From: Pseudomonas muyukensis | GTDB taxonomy: Bacteria; Pseudomonadota; Gammaproteobacteria; Pseudomonadales; Pseudomonadaceae | Direction of reading: 5' to 3' | NCBI RefSeq assembly: GCF_019139535.1 | Contig: NZ_CP077073.1 | Span: forward strand, 5,298,501 to 5,362,500 | DNA: 64,000 nucleotides | In this document: positions 10,063 through 21,027 of the stretch, piece by piece | Numbering within the stretch: the stretch's first letter is position 1 | Layout of the letters: each line of letters begins with the position of its first letter | Position numbers and translations under genes: made by a program | Notes under the pieces: generated by a model | What the model saw: only the letters and a program-made list of their open reading frames with translations | Databases searched by the model: none | What the model was told of the DNA's origin: nothing

Positions 10063-10186
10063 TGGCACCGACTGCGTCGGTGTTCGCCAGCAAGGCTGGC
10101 TCCTACAGCGCTCTCCACAGGGGGTGGCACCGACTGTGTCGGTGTTCGCCAGCAAGGCTGGCTCCTGCAGCGTTCTCCATAGGGGT
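10063..10186. repeat. Two tandem 62-bp extragenic repeats
   Basis: Copies at 10063-10124 and 10125-10186 are direct repeats differing at only a few bases. Each starts TGGCACCGACTG and includes TTCGCCAGCAAGGCTGGCTC. This is the second REP subfamily of the window; relatives are at 17041, 40665 and 61266. The second copy abuts the ampE stop codon. Confidence 0.8.
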
Positions 10187-11016
10187 CAGATCAGCACGGT
10201 CCACAAGGCAAAGCAGGCGTACCACAGCACCGCGCAACGCAGCAGCAGCTCCCACAGGCTGTCCAGCCGCTCCAGGCCGCGCTGGCGGTCTTCCTCTTCG
10301 GGAATGTCGTCCGCCACCCGGCCGACCTTGGCCACCAGGTGCCCGGCACTGACATGCCAGTCGAGCAGTTCGTGCAACATCACCCGGGTCACCGCGACAA
10401 AGTTGCCGACCAGGGCGAAGCTTACCGTCATCACCCGCACCGGCAGCCAGTCCAGGGCATGGCGCATCTGCCCAGCCAGGGTCCGCAGCGCCGGTTGGCG
10501 GCTATGCTCGGTGGTCAGGGCCAGCAGCCGATAGGCCAGCGCCGCCCCCGGGCCCAATAGGAAATACCAGAAGATCACCGCGAAGAAACTTTGGTAGGCC
10601 TGCCACAGCAGGTGCCCCTGGACCCGCTTGATCAGCCCCGGGGCATCGTCCGCGGCCAGGCCCAGGTCGCGCTCGGCCACATGCAGCGCGGCCTGCTCGT
10701 CGCCCCGGCGCCAGGCATCGCGAAACGGGCCCAAGGCCGCCTTCACATCGCCACGCCCCAGGCTGTAGATCAGCACCAGCAGGTGCACCGGCAGCGCCAG
10801 CAGGCCATAGGCCACAGGCTCCAGCACATGCAGCAGCAACACCAGCAACGCCACCGGCGCCAGGATCAGGATCGCCAGGGTCCACCACGGATGGACCTTG
10901 CCACTGCGTTCCAGGCGCACCAGCTCGCCCAGGAAGAAACCATCGCGTTGCACCTGTTGGCGCAGGGCTGAGAATTTCTCCACCCACAGCGCCAGCACCA
11001 ACACCAGAAAACTCAT
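10186..11016 (-). CDS. ampE: Regulatory signalling modulator AmpE
   Basis: Inner-membrane protein of 276 residues, cotranscribed with ampD. AmpE is an integral membrane protein linked to AmpC beta-lactamase induction; its biochemical role is unclear. Hydrophobic segments are seen at the N-terminus (SFLVLVLALWVEKF), at about 50-100 (two helices), at about 150-175 (FFAVIFWYFLLGPGAALAY) and at the C-terminus (LLLRCAVLWYACFALWTVLI). The ATG at 11016 overlaps the ampD stop, the usual ampDE arrangement. No ampC or ampR lies in this window. Confidence 0.9.
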   Translation of the reverse strand: MSFLVLVLALWVEKFSALRQQVQRDGFFLGELVRLERSGKVHPWWTLAILILAPVALLVLLLHVLEPVAYGLLALPVHLLVLIYSLGRGDVKAALGPFRDAWRRGDEQAALHVAERDLGLAADDAPGLIKRVQGHLLWQAYQSFFAVIFWYFLLGPGAALAYRLLALTTEHSRQPALRTLAGQMRHALDWLPVRVMTVSFALVGNFVAVTRVMLHELLDWHVSAGHLVAKVGRVADDIPEEEDRQRGLERLDSLWELLLRCAVLWYACFALWTVLI

Positions 11017-11579
11017 GCCTTGTCCTCATTGCGTTGCAGCTCAGCGCGGTAGCGCGGCCAGTCGAAAGCCGGGCCAGGGTCGGTCTTGCGCTGCGGGGCG
11101 ATGTCGCTGTGGCCACAGATTCGCCCAAGGTCGATCACCGGCCAGGCGCTGCGGATCTGCTGGGTCAACTGGGCCAGGGCGGTGTACTGGGCATCGGTAT
11201 AGGGCAGCTCGTCGGTGCCTTCCAGTTCGATGCCGATGGAAAAGTCGTTGCAGCCCTCACGCTCGCCAAAGCGCGACACCCCGGCATGCCAGGCACGCTC
11301 GAGCAGGGAGACGAACTGGGTCACCGCGCCATCGCGCTCGACGAACAGGTGCGCCGAGACGGTGAGCTGGTTGATGGTTGCAAAATAGGGATGCTCGTCA
11401 GGGTCGAGGCGGTTCTGGAAGAACTGCTGGACCTTGCCGGTACCGAAGCAGGCAGGTGGCAGGCTGATGTTGTGGATCACCAGCAGCGATATGGCCTCGC
11501 CGTCGGGGCGGGCGTTGCAGTTCGGCGAGGGGCAGTGGCTGACGCCAGAAAACCAGCCGGTCGCACGGTCCAATTGCAT
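11013..11579 (-). CDS. ampD: 1,6-anhydro-N-acetylmuramyl-L-alanine amidase AmpD
   Basis: Cytoplasmic zinc amidase of 188 residues. It cleaves the peptide from anhydro-muropeptides during peptidoglycan recycling and so keeps AmpR-driven beta-lactamase expression low. By alignment with characterised AmpD, the zinc ligands are His36, His157 and Asp167, and the catalytic pair Glu118 and Lys165; all are present. The true start is the ATG at 11579 (MQLDRATGWF, the family N-terminus). The frame runs open to 11744, but that extension is unlike AmpD. Confidence 0.95.
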   Translation of the reverse strand: MQLDRATGWFSGVSHCPSPNCNARPDGEAISLLVIHNISLPPACFGTGKVQQFFQNRLDPDEHPYFATINQLTVSAHLFVERDGAVTQFVSLLERAWHAGVSRFGEREGCNDFSIGIELEGTDELPYTDAQYTALAQLTQQIRSAWPVIDLGRICGHSDIAPQRKTDPGPAFDWPRYRAELQRNEDKA

Positions 11580-11679
11580 GGAGCAGATCCTGAATGACGC
11601 CACGGGCAGGCTGTCAGTATGCCGCGCCTGTACCGCCCGTGCATGTAAATGATTGTGCAAAAAATGCGCGCCCCTGGCC

Positions 11680-13827
11680 CTAGGCTTGCTGCACGCGCAG
11701 CTGCTCCAGAACCGCCTCCAGGGCCCGTTCGAACAACAAGCCATCGTCGAGCAAGCGCAGCTCGCCGCGGCGCAAGGCCACCGCCAGGCCGTTGCGGTTC
11801 CATTCGCGCACTTTCAGGCCAGTCCGGTTGGCGAACACAAAGCGGTCATGGCTGTCGATGCGTGCCACCAGCTTGCAGCGCAGCGGCTCGTCATCGTCCA
11901 TCACTTCGACCCAGGTGCCCAGGCGCAGGCGTTCGACTTGGCGAAGAGCCGGTTCCTGGTCATCGAGCGGCGCGCAGGGGGCGTGGGTCGCTTCATCGGC
12001 GATGGCCAGCACGATGTCGTGCTCCACGCGCGCCTCGACCAGCGCCTCGTCGAAGTCAGGCTCGCCGCCGCAGGCCCGCAGGTGCAGCTGCTCCAGCAGC
12101 AAAAAGAATTCACGGGTCGCCGCCGAGTCCAGCGCCACGCCCGCCAGCCCCTCACGCAAGGCCTTGAGCAACCCCGGCACTTGCTCCAGCAGGCGGGCCG
12201 GGTCTGCGCTGGGGGCAATGCTGGCGAGCAACCCGTCCATGGTCGCCAGGCCCTCGGCCCAGGCCTGGGAGTCTTCGCCCTGCTTGAGCCAGGCCAACAG
12301 CAGCACCTGGCTCCAGGCCTGCACCAGCATCTGCACCACCACCTGTGGCAGCACCTGGCCGCGCAGGCGCAGGTTGAGCGCCTGCTGCACCCGCTGGCGG
12401 GCCAGCAAGGTGCGGGCACGGCCTTCCTCGGCGTCGCGGGTCCGTTGTTCGAGCAGTTCGTTGCGCCGGCGTTCGTCCTGACTGAACAGCAGGAACTCCT
12501 CGAGCAGCTCGCTGAACAGCTCGCAGTCTTCGGAAAAATCATTGAGCAGGCGCTGGACGATCCGCTCGACCCGCAGGTGCAAGCCGTCGCGCAGCCCGTC
12601 ACCCTCGACTTCCCAGCCAATCGCCGCAGCGGCGATTTCGTTGAGCAGGCGCCGTGCCGGGTGACTGGCCCGGCTCAGCAGCCCCTTGTCGATCAAGGCC
12701 ACTTTCAGCAGGGGAATATGCAGGCGGCCGATCAGCCCGCGCAGGCTCGCCGGCAGGTTGTCATCCGCCTGGATGAAGGCGAACAACAGCTCGACCAGGT
12801 TGATCATGTCCTCGTCGGCGGTGGCGATGCGCCGGCGCGTGCCGCTGCGCACGCTGACCCGCAGCAGCAGTTGCTCGAGCTGTTGGCCGAGCTTGAAGTC
12901 GTCCGGCTCACCGGGTGCCGGCACATAGTGCTGCAAGTGGGTCAGCAGGCGCAGCAGGTCGTCAGTACTGATCGGCTGCGCCGCGCTGAGCGTTTGCAGG
13001 CGCGGCGCCACACGACCGCGGCTGGGCGCCAGCAGCGCCTGCAACGCGCTGAAGAAGGCCTGCCCGGCGCTATCGGCGCCCGGTTCGTGCAAGGCGGGGT
13101 TGCTCGGCGCACGCCGGGCAATGTGCCGGCGGTCCTCGGCGCGGCGCCGCGGCGCCGGCAGCAGTTCCGGCAGCACGCCGGCACTGGCCAGCAGCTGGTT
13201 GGCCTCGCCATAGAGCAGGTCGAGGTCGCGCAGGACATAACGCTCGAACAACTTGAGCAACACCAGCTTGACGTTCGTCCCCACCCCCAGGTCGCGCCCG
13301 GCCTGGAGGAAGAAACCGCACAGGCTGCCCGGGCCCAGCGGGTTGCGCGCAACCTCGATGTCCAGTTCCAGCAGGGTTTCGAAACGCAGGTTCAACTGTT
13401 CGAGCACAAAGCCCTCGCGCGACTGCACCCGCTCGACCATCGCCTGCACCGCCAGCGAACGCTCCAGCATCGGGCTGTGCAGCGCCAGCTGGGCGTTGAC
13501 CATCGAGGCCAGGGCATCGCACTGGCCGATACGGGCAAAGGCTTCGTAGAAGGTATCGAGAAAGCCGCGTTCGATGCTCTTGCGCTTCAGGCGCAGGTCA
13601 CGCATGGCTTCGAAGTACAGGTTCTGGTCGAGGCGATCGCTGGCCTTGTCGGCCATTTCGAACAGGGTGTCGTCGGCGTTGTCGAACAATGCCTGCAAGC
13701 CCTGGCGCAGTTGCAGGGCGGCCTTGTCACGCACCTGCAGGAGCAACACGGGAAGGCACGGCGAGGGCGCGCGGGCACCCCGGTCGAGGGTGGTCGCCAG
13801 GGGCACCACCTTGCCTTCTTTCTGCAT
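11680..13827 (-). CDS. DUF1631 domain-containing protein
   Basis: Large cytoplasmic protein of 715 residues, rich in Leu, Glu, Arg and Ala and apparently mostly helical, without membrane segments or signal peptide. I recognise it as the DUF1631 family of pseudomonads, sometimes misannotated as thymidine phosphorylase. No catalytic motif is apparent. The start at 13827 (MQKEGKVVPLATT) is set by AAGGAG upstream. The C-terminal part (about residues 600-715) resembles a small beta-rich module (LRLGTWVEVMDDDEPLRCKL), perhaps a PilZ-like fold, but I would not rely on that. ampD lies downstream after about 100 bp. Confidence 0.82.
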   Translation of the reverse strand: MQKEGKVVPLATTLDRGARAPSPCLPVLLLQVRDKAALQLRQGLQALFDNADDTLFEMADKASDRLDQNLYFEAMRDLRLKRKSIERGFLDTFYEAFARIGQCDALASMVNAQLALHSPMLERSLAVQAMVERVQSREGFVLEQLNLRFETLLELDIEVARNPLGPGSLCGFFLQAGRDLGVGTNVKLVLLKLFERYVLRDLDLLYGEANQLLASAGVLPELLPAPRRRAEDRRHIARRAPSNPALHEPGADSAGQAFFSALQALLAPSRGRVAPRLQTLSAAQPISTDDLLRLLTHLQHYVPAPGEPDDFKLGQQLEQLLLRVSVRSGTRRRIATADEDMINLVELLFAFIQADDNLPASLRGLIGRLHIPLLKVALIDKGLLSRASHPARRLLNEIAAAAIGWEVEGDGLRDGLHLRVERIVQRLLNDFSEDCELFSELLEEFLLFSQDERRRNELLEQRTRDAEEGRARTLLARQRVQQALNLRLRGQVLPQVVVQMLVQAWSQVLLLAWLKQGEDSQAWAEGLATMDGLLASIAPSADPARLLEQVPGLLKALREGLAGVALDSAATREFFLLLEQLHLRACGGEPDFDEALVEARVEHDIVLAIADEATHAPCAPLDDQEPALRQVERLRLGTWVEVMDDDEPLRCKLVARIDSHDRFVFANRTGLKVREWNRNGLAVALRRGELRLLDDGLLFERALEAVLEQLRVQQA

Positions 13828-14056
13828 CCCGTACTCCTTGCTGGATGTTGCGTTGTGCCACCGGCGGAAAATCGTCAAAGCTATGACGCCAAATACAAGG
13901 CGCCATTATCAGGGAAAACGCTGACAGCTGCTAGCGCGCATTCTTATGCACCCAACTGACCCTGCAATCGGCCAAATGCTCACCCGCCCCGACCAAAGGT
14001 CATCGGCGCGGCAGCTGCACACGCCGCCCCCCTGCCCTATAATCGCCGGCACCTAG

Positions 14057-14920
<864 letters not shown>

Positions 14921-14937
14921 GGCACATCGCGCAGATG

Positions 14938-14965
14938 AAAAAACCGGCATAAAGCCGGTTTTTTT
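14938..14965. terminator. Bidirectional intrinsic terminator, nadC/trxB
   Basis: An 11-bp perfect stem (AAAAAACCGGC / GCCGGTTTTTT) with a 5-nt loop and T-tracts on both strands. It lies between the convergent nadC (ends 14920) and trxB (ends 15009) and can serve both. A short palindrome (GTTCGCCGGCTTGCCGGCGAAC core) follows at about 14975-14998. Confidence 0.92.
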
Positions 14966-15008
14966 GTACGCCCCGTTCGCCGGCTTGCCGGCGAACCCTA
15001 CGCAACGC

Positions 15009-16067
<1,059 letters not shown>

Positions 16068-16135
16068 CTACAACGCGTTGGCCCAAAACCGTAAAAAGAT
16101 GAGCGCACTGTAGCGAGGCCGCAGAGATTAAGGAA

Positions 16136-16172
16136 ATATCCTTCGACAATCCACCTTATAGACAGTCTCTAT
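16136..16172 (-). promoter_or_regulatory. Probable OxyR-binding site of the trxB promoter
   Basis: Matches the four-tetramer OxyR pattern ATAG-N7-CTAT-N7-ATAG-N7-CTAT at 14 of 16 tetramer positions with exact spacing. The distal half (16158-16172) has both tetramers perfect; the proximal half is ATAT-N7-CAAT. On the minus strand a weak -35 (TTCCTT, 16135-16130) abuts it and a -10-like TACAGT lies at 16112-16107. This is the geometry of OxyR-activated promoters, reading toward trxB. Confidence 0.65.
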
Positions 16173-16299
16173 GCCCGGCGGCCACCGACAGACATTGTCC
16201 TGGCGCATTGTTACAGGCCGTTTCGCCAACGCCCGGCGCCTTTCGTCGGCGCGCCAAACTCGGTAAGGTCAGCGCGTTTTCCTTTTGCGGAGCATTCCG

Positions 16300-17028
16300 A
16301 TGCAAGCCCCTGCCCTTTCCGGCCCACAGTACCTGCGCGAAGGCCTGAAACTGGTCCTGAGCCCCAGCCTGCGGCTGTTCGTGCTGCTGCCCCTGGCGGT
16401 CAACCTGCTGCTGTTCGGCGGGCTGATCTACTTCGCCGGGCACCAGTTCAGCCTGTGGGTCGATGCGCTGATGCCGACCCTGCCCGACTGGCTGAGCTTC
16501 CTCACCTATATCCTCTGGCCGCTGTTCGTGGCGCTGGTGGTACTGATGGTGTTCTTCACCTTCACCCTGCTGGCCAACGTCATCGCCGCGCCGTTCAACG
16601 GTTTCCTGGCCGAGAAGGTCGAGGTGGTGGTGCGCGGCCAGGACACCTTCCCACCGTTCAGCTGGGCCGAACTGCTGGCCATGGTGCCGCGCACCTTCAG
16701 CCGCGAAATGCGCAAGCTGGGCTATTTCCTGCCACGGGCCATCGGCCTGTTCATCCTGTCGTTCATCCCGGTGGTCAACGTGATCGCCGCACCGCTGTGG
16801 CTGGTGTTCGGTATCTGGATGATGGCCATCCAGTACATCGACTACCCGGCGGACAACAACAAGATGAGCTGGCAGGACATGCTCGCCTGGCTGCGCAGCA
16901 AGCGCTGGCAGTCGATGGGCTTTGGCGGGATCACCTACCTGGCGCTGATGATTCCGGGGGTCAACGTGTTGATGATGCCGGCGGCGGTGGCAGGCGCCAC
17001 GCTGTTCTGGGTGCGTGAGCGCGGCTGA
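16300..17028 (+). CDS. cysZ: Sulfate transporter CysZ
   Basis: Inner-membrane protein of 242 residues (EI24/CysZ family) that brings sulfate into the cell for cysteine synthesis. Hydrophobic segments lie at about residues 25-50 ([22 protein letters not shown]), 70-95 ([19 protein letters not shown]) and further ones at about 140-175 and 210-235 ([14 protein letters not shown]). N-terminal [19 protein letters not shown] is typical. The ATG at 16300 has GCGGAG 9 nt upstream. The region between trxB and cysZ carries the trxB promoter with its OxyR site; I see no further gene there. Confidence 0.92.
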   Translation: MQAPALSGPQYLREGLKLVLSPSLRLFVLLPLAVNLLLFGGLIYFAGHQFSLWVDALMPTLPDWLSFLTYILWPLFVALVVLMVFFTFTLLANVIAAPFNGFLAEKVEVVVRGQDTFPPFSWAELLAMVPRTFSREMRKLGYFLPRAIGLFILSFIPVVNVIAAPLWLVFGIWMMAIQYIDYPADNNKMSWQDMLAWLRSKRWQSMGFGGITYLALMIPGVNVLMMPAAVAGATLFWVRERG

Positions 17029-17040
17029 CCCACACAACCC

Positions 17041-17109
17041 GTAGGCGCCAGCTTGCTGGCGAACCGGATGCACCGCGTCGCTTCGGTTCGCCAGCAAGCT
17101 GGCGCCTAC
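17041..17109. repeat. REP-like extragenic palindrome
   Basis: Perfect 26-bp inverted repeat (17041-17066 and 17084-17109) built on GTAGGCGCCAGCTTGCTGGC. It sits between the convergent cysZ and PAS-MCP genes, ending 10 bp before the MCP stop codon at 17119. Confidence 0.8.
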
Positions 17110-17118
17110 CTGGTCAGG

Positions 17119-18435
17119 TCAGGAGCTGAGCTGGCTGGAAAACTGCCCCACCGCATCCACCACCTTCTTCGCCCCTTCCTGGATCTCGACGATCACCCCG
17201 CCGGTATCGGCGGCCAGGGCCAGCCCTTGCTCGGCCTGGCGCTTGCTAGTGTCGATGATGTCCACCGCCGCCTGGGCCAGTTGCTCGTTCTGCTGCACCA
17301 CCTTGGCGATCTCCTCGGTGGCGCTGCTGGTGCGCGAGGCCAGCTGGCGCACTTCGTCGGCGACCACGGCGAAACCCCGGCCCTGCTCACCGGCCCGCGC
17401 CGCCTCGATGGCGGCATTGAGCGCCAGCAGGTTGGTCTGCCCGGCAATGTCGCTGATGGTCTTGATGATCGCGCCAATCACCTTGGACTGCTTGTCCAGC
17501 GCCTGGATACCGTCGGCGGCGTCCTGCATCGACCCTTCCAGGCCACGCATCACCTCGACGGTCTGGGTCACCACGTCGGTGGCCTTGCGCGCGCTGCTGT
17601 CGGTCTCCAGCGAAGTGCTGTAGGCGATGTCCGCCGCCTGGGCCACGGCCAGCTCCTGGTTGACCTGGTCGGTGATCACCGTGGCGAACTTGACCACCTT
17701 GTAGAGCACGTCGTGGGCATCGATGATCGGGTTGTACGAAGCCTCCAGCCACACCACCCGGCCATGGGCGTCGATGCGCTTGAAGCGCTCGGCGACGAAC
17801 TCGCCACGACGCAGCTTTTCCCAGAACGCCTGGTAGCCCGCCGAGTTGGCCTCTTCCGGCTCGCAGAACATGCGGTGGGATTTGCCGCGCACCTGCTCCA
17901 GGGTGTAACCCATGGTCTGCAGGAAGCGATCGTTGGCGGTCAGTACCTGGCCGTCGAGGTTGAACTCGATCACCGCGGTGGAGCGCATCAAGGCCTTGAT
18001 CAGGCTCTCATGCTCGCGGGAGGTCTCGATGGTGCGGGTCAGGTCGCTGGAGTGCAGGGAGAAATACTTGATCCGCCCTTCGCTGTTCTTCACCGGCTGC
18101 AGGATCGAACGCAGCCAGGCTTCCTCGCCGTTGCCGCGCAACAGGCGGAAAGCGCCGTTGAGGTGCTCGCCACGGGTAATGGCTTGCTTCATGCGCTGGT
18201 AGAAGTCGAGCTTCTTCACATGGGGCGGGACAATGTCCTCGATATTGCGGCCGATCAGCTGTTCGGCGCGGTAGAGCATCTCGGTCTCGAAGTTGCCGTT
18301 GACCGACTCGATGCGCCCCTGAGGGTCGAGCTGGAGGACCAGCATCTCGCTGTCCAGGCTGTTCTTGACCTGCTCGATGGACATCAATTCTTCGCGCAGT
18401 TGCTGGATTTCTTGCTTCAGTTTGCTGTTGAACAT
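17119..18435 (-). CDS. PAS-PAS methyl-accepting chemotaxis protein (Aer/BdlA-like)
   Basis: Soluble chemoreceptor-type signal transducer of 438 residues with no membrane segment. A short N-terminal coiled coil ([18 protein letters not shown]) leads into two PAS domains, about residues 25-140 and 150-265 ([24 protein letters not shown]). A compact signalling domain follows with the tip [20 protein letters not shown]. The layout matches Aer-like redox receptors and BdlA, the P. aeruginosa biofilm dispersion protein; which is closer cannot be decided by eye. Start at 18435 (MFNSKLKQE) with GGGAGAG upstream. Divergent from the glycosyltransferase gene. Confidence 0.9.
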   Translation of the reverse strand: MFNSKLKQEIQQLREELMSIEQVKNSLDSEMLVLQLDPQGRIESVNGNFETEMLYRAEQLIGRNIEDIVPPHVKKLDFYQRMKQAITRGEHLNGAFRLLRGNGEEAWLRSILQPVKNSEGRIKYFSLHSSDLTRTIETSREHESLIKALMRSTAVIEFNLDGQVLTANDRFLQTMGYTLEQVRGKSHRMFCEPEEANSAGYQAFWEKLRRGEFVAERFKRIDAHGRVVWLEASYNPIIDAHDVLYKVVKFATVITDQVNQELAVAQAADIAYSTSLETDSSARKATDVVTQTVEVMRGLEGSMQDAADGIQALDKQSKVIGAIIKTISDIAGQTNLLALNAAIEAARAGEQGRGFAVVADEVRQLASRTSSATEEIAKVVQQNEQLAQAAVDIIDTSKRQAEQGLALAADTGGVIVEIQEGAKKVVDAVGQFSSQLSS

Positions 18436-18552
18436 GGCCGCTCTCCCGGAGCGTATTCCTGTAGTCGAATGCAATTGCATCGGCTGCCTGCGCTGAGTTC
18501 TTGAGTGCTTTGCAAGGAAATATTCAAACAGCTGAAAGTGCCGAAAATCAGG

Positions 18553-18581
18553 CGTCATATCCCCGTCACACGGGCGTCACA
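18553..18581 (+). promoter_or_regulatory. Putative Pho box (three PhoB half-sites) before a glycosyltransferase gene
   Basis: Three direct heptamers, CGTCATA (18553), CGTCACA (18564) and CGTCACA (18575), recur with an exact 11-bp period. This is the spacing of PhoB boxes (CTGTCAT, 4-bp spacer, repeat). Orientation points to the glycosyltransferase ATG at 18603. Only 21 bp separate the last repeat from the ATG, so the transcript leader would be very short. No good -10 is evident. Confidence 0.55.
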
Positions 18582-18602
18582 TGGCCGCAGGACACTTTTC
18601 CC

Positions 18603-19811
18603 ATGAGCACACCGTCCTTGCGCATCACCCTGGTCAGCGAAACCTTCCCACCCGAGATCAACGGCGTGGCCAACACCCTTGGCCGCTTGAGCGACGGGCT
18701 GCGCCAGCGCGGCCACCAGGTGCAGCTGGTCCGCCCGCGCCAGGCCAGCGACATCGGCCCGGGCGACCCCGAGCAGTTGCTGCTGTGCCGCGGCTGGCCG
18801 CTGCCCGGCTACCCTGGCCTGCAGTGGGGCCAAGTGTCGATGCACAAGCTGTGGCGGCGCTGGCGCCGGCAGCGCCCGGATGTGCTGTACATCGCCACCG
18901 AGGGCCCGTTGGGGCTGAGCGCCCTGCGCGCCGCCCGACGCCTCGGGGTGGCGGTGGTCAGTGGTTTTCACACCAATTTCCCGCAGTACTCCGGCCAATA
19001 CGGCCTAGGCCTGCTGTCGCGGCTGCTGACCCATTACCTGCGCTGGTTCCACCGACGCACCGCGATCACCCTGGTGCCCAGCGCCAGCCAGCGCCTGGAG
19101 CTGGAACGCCGGGGTTTCGAACGGCTCGGGCTGATGGCCCGTGGCGTCGACGCGGCGCTGTTCAACCCGGCGCGGCGCAGCCAGGCCCTGCGTGAACAGT
19201 GGGGCTTGGCCGCGGACGAGATTGCCGTGCTGCACGTCGGCCGCCTGGCGGCGGAAAAGAACCTGGCGCTGCTGAGCCCCTGCATGGCGGCGCTGCAACG
19301 AAGTTATCCACACAAGCGCCTGCGCCTGGTGATCGTCGGGGAGGGCCCATCACGCGCCCAGCTCGAGCAGCAACTGCCCGATGCGCTGTTCTGTGGCGCG
19401 CAGCGGGGCGAGGTACTGGCCGAGCACTACGCCAGTGGCGACCTGTTCCTGTTCCCGAGCCTGACCGAGACCTTCGGCAACGTGGTACTCGAGGCCATGG
19501 CCTCGGGCCTGGCCGTGGTCGCCTACGACGAGGCCGCCGCCGCCCAGCATATCCGCCACGGCCACAGCGGGGCCCTGGCCATGCCCGGGGACCAGGCCGC
19601 GTTCATCGACGCCGCCTGCTGGCTACTGGAAGAAAACGAGACCCTGCGCCGGGTGCGCCTGAATGCGCGCCAGCACGCCAGTCGCCAGGGCTGGCCGGCG
19701 ATCATCGAACAGTTCGAGGGCTACCTGCACGGTGCCTGCCGCGGCGTACACGCGCCGGATACGCCGGCGCCGCTGCTGATCAAGCCAGGGTCGTCAGCGC
19801 CTGGCGGCTGA
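18603..19811 (+). CDS. GT4-family glycosyltransferase, probable phosphate-stress glycolipid synthase
   Basis: 402 residues with two Rossmann domains of GT-B fold. The N-terminus LRITLVSETFPPEINGVANT is typical of GDP-mannose or UDP-sugar dependent transferases of the MgtA/Agt type. The donor-binding region carries VGRLAAEKN and the EX7E motif (ETFGNVVLE). Neighbouring oxidoreductase, trxB and cysZ match the P. aeruginosa PA0840-PA0849 region, which makes this the likely counterpart of PA0842, described (from memory) as a phosphate-starvation glycolipid synthase. The Pho-like repeats upstream agree. The substrate is inference. The 3' end overlaps the convergent oxidoreductase gene by 32 bp. 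Confidence 0.8.
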   Translation: MSTPSLRITLVSETFPPEINGVANTLGRLSDGLRQRGHQVQLVRPRQASDIGPGDPEQLLLCRGWPLPGYPGLQWGQVSMHKLWRRWRRQRPDVLYIATEGPLGLSALRAARRLGVAVVSGFHTNFPQYSGQYGLGLLSRLLTHYLRWFHRRTAITLVPSASQRLELERRGFERLGLMARGVDAALFNPARRSQALREQWGLAADEIAVLHVGRLAAEKNLALLSPCMAALQRSYPHKRLRLVIVGEGPSRAQLEQQLPDALFCGAQRGEVLAEHYASGDLFLFPSLTETFGNVVLEAMASGLAVVAYDEAAAAQHIRHGHSGALAMPGDQAAFIDAACWLLEENETLRRVRLNARQHASRQGWPAIIEQFEGYLHGACRGVHAPDTPAPLLIKPGSSAPGG

Positions 19812-20883
19812 ATGGCAGTACCTCGGCCTCGCGGCCATCGCGCACCTTTTGCGCCCACTGTGCATCCACCAGCAACGCGCGGCCCACGGCCACCAGGTCG
19901 AACTCCTGATCCTGCAAGCGGCGCAGCAGCCCCTCCAGGCTGGCCGGCTTGGCCACCTTGTCGGTGTCGATCATGAACTGCAGGAACTCACCGTCCAGGC
20001 CGACGCTGCCCACGGTAATGGTCGGCTTGCCGGTGAGCTGGCGGGTCCAGCCGGCCAGGTTCAGCGTGCTGCCCTCGAACTCCGGCTCCCAGAAGCGACG
20101 GGTGGAGCAGTGGAAGATATCCACACCCGCCTCGCTCAGCGGCTGGAGAAATGCCGCCAGCGCTTCGGGGGTGTGCACCAGGCGGGCGTTGTAGTCCTGC
20201 TGCTTCCATTGCGAGAAGCGCAAGATGATCGGGAAGTCCGGGCCCACTGCGGCGCGCACCGCCTGGATCAGCTCGATGGCGAACCGCGAGCGCGACGCCA
20301 GGTCGCCGCCGTACTCATCGTCGCGGCGATTGCTGGCCTCCCAGAAGAACTGGTCGATCAGGTAGCCATGGGCGCCATGGATCTCCACCCCGTCCATGCC
20401 GATGGCCTGGGCGTCGCGCGCGGCCTGGGCGAAAGCCTCGATAACCTCGCGGATATCGGCGTGGCTCATCCCCTGCACCAGCACCTTGCCGTCCTTCTCC
20501 TTGCCGCTCGGGCCGTGGCCCGGCACGCTGCCATCGGGCTCGGTGCCCAGGCGCCGGACGCTGCCCACATGCCACAGCTGCGGCACGATACGCCCGCCCT
20601 CGGCGTGCACGGCATCGACTACCCGCTTCCAGCCGGCCAGGGCATCCTCACCGTGGAAGCGCGGCACGTTGGGGTAGCCGTTGGCGGCCTTGTGGCCGAC
20701 CGTGGTGCCCTCGGTGACGATCAGCCCGACACCGGCAGCGGCACGGCAGCGGTAGTACTCGACCACGCCGTCATGGGGCACGCCGCCGGGGCAGAAGGTA
20801 CGGGTCATCGGCGCCATCACCACGCGGGTCGGCAGCTCGAGGCTACCCAGGGTGAAGGGCTGGAACAGAGGGTTGCTGGACAT
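19780..20883 (-). CDS. NADH:flavin oxidoreductase, old yellow enzyme family
   Basis: FMN-dependent TIM-barrel oxidoreductase of 367 residues. Family motifs: N-terminal PTRVVMAPMTR, the GLIVTEGTTVG strand, PQLWHVGS, the FMN/substrate-binding GVEIHGAHGYLIDQFF (His-Gly-Ala-His) and DLVAVGRALLVDAQW near the end. Such enzymes reduce activated C=C bonds; the physiological substrate is unknown. A PA0840-like gene by context. Its last codons overlap the 3' end of the opposing glycosyltransferase gene, so both transcripts extend into each other. Confidence 0.9.
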   Translation of the reverse strand: MSSNPLFQPFTLGSLELPTRVVMAPMTRTFCPGGVPHDGVVEYYRCRAAAGVGLIVTEGTTVGHKAANGYPNVPRFHGEDALAGWKRVVDAVHAEGGRIVPQLWHVGSVRRLGTEPDGSVPGHGPSGKEKDGKVLVQGMSHADIREVIEAFAQAARDAQAIGMDGVEIHGAHGYLIDQFFWEASNRRDDEYGGDLASRSRFAIELIQAVRAAVGPDFPIILRFSQWKQQDYNARLVHTPEALAAFLQPLSEAGVDIFHCSTRRFWEPEFEGSTLNLAGWTRQLTGKPTITVGSVGLDGEFLQFMIDTDKVAKPASLEGLLRRLQDQEFDLVAVGRALLVDAQWAQKVRDGREAEVLPFSRQALTTLA

Positions 20884-21027
20884 GCGGCGCTCCCGGCACG
20901 GGTGAGGAAATGTGCCAGAGCTTAGGGGCAGCGCGGGAGCCGGCCCAGCATTATTGATTGGGGTGATTGACGGGTATCGCGGGAGGACCGGCCGGCCTCA
21001 TCGCCGGGCCGGCCTGCAGGCCTGCGT

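Noticed and set aside
11653..13959. 768-codon open frame opposite the DUF1631 gene
   Set aside because: Same kind of shadow; repetitive Gln/His/Leu composition and no ribosome site. The minus-strand frame has good codon use and AAGGAG.
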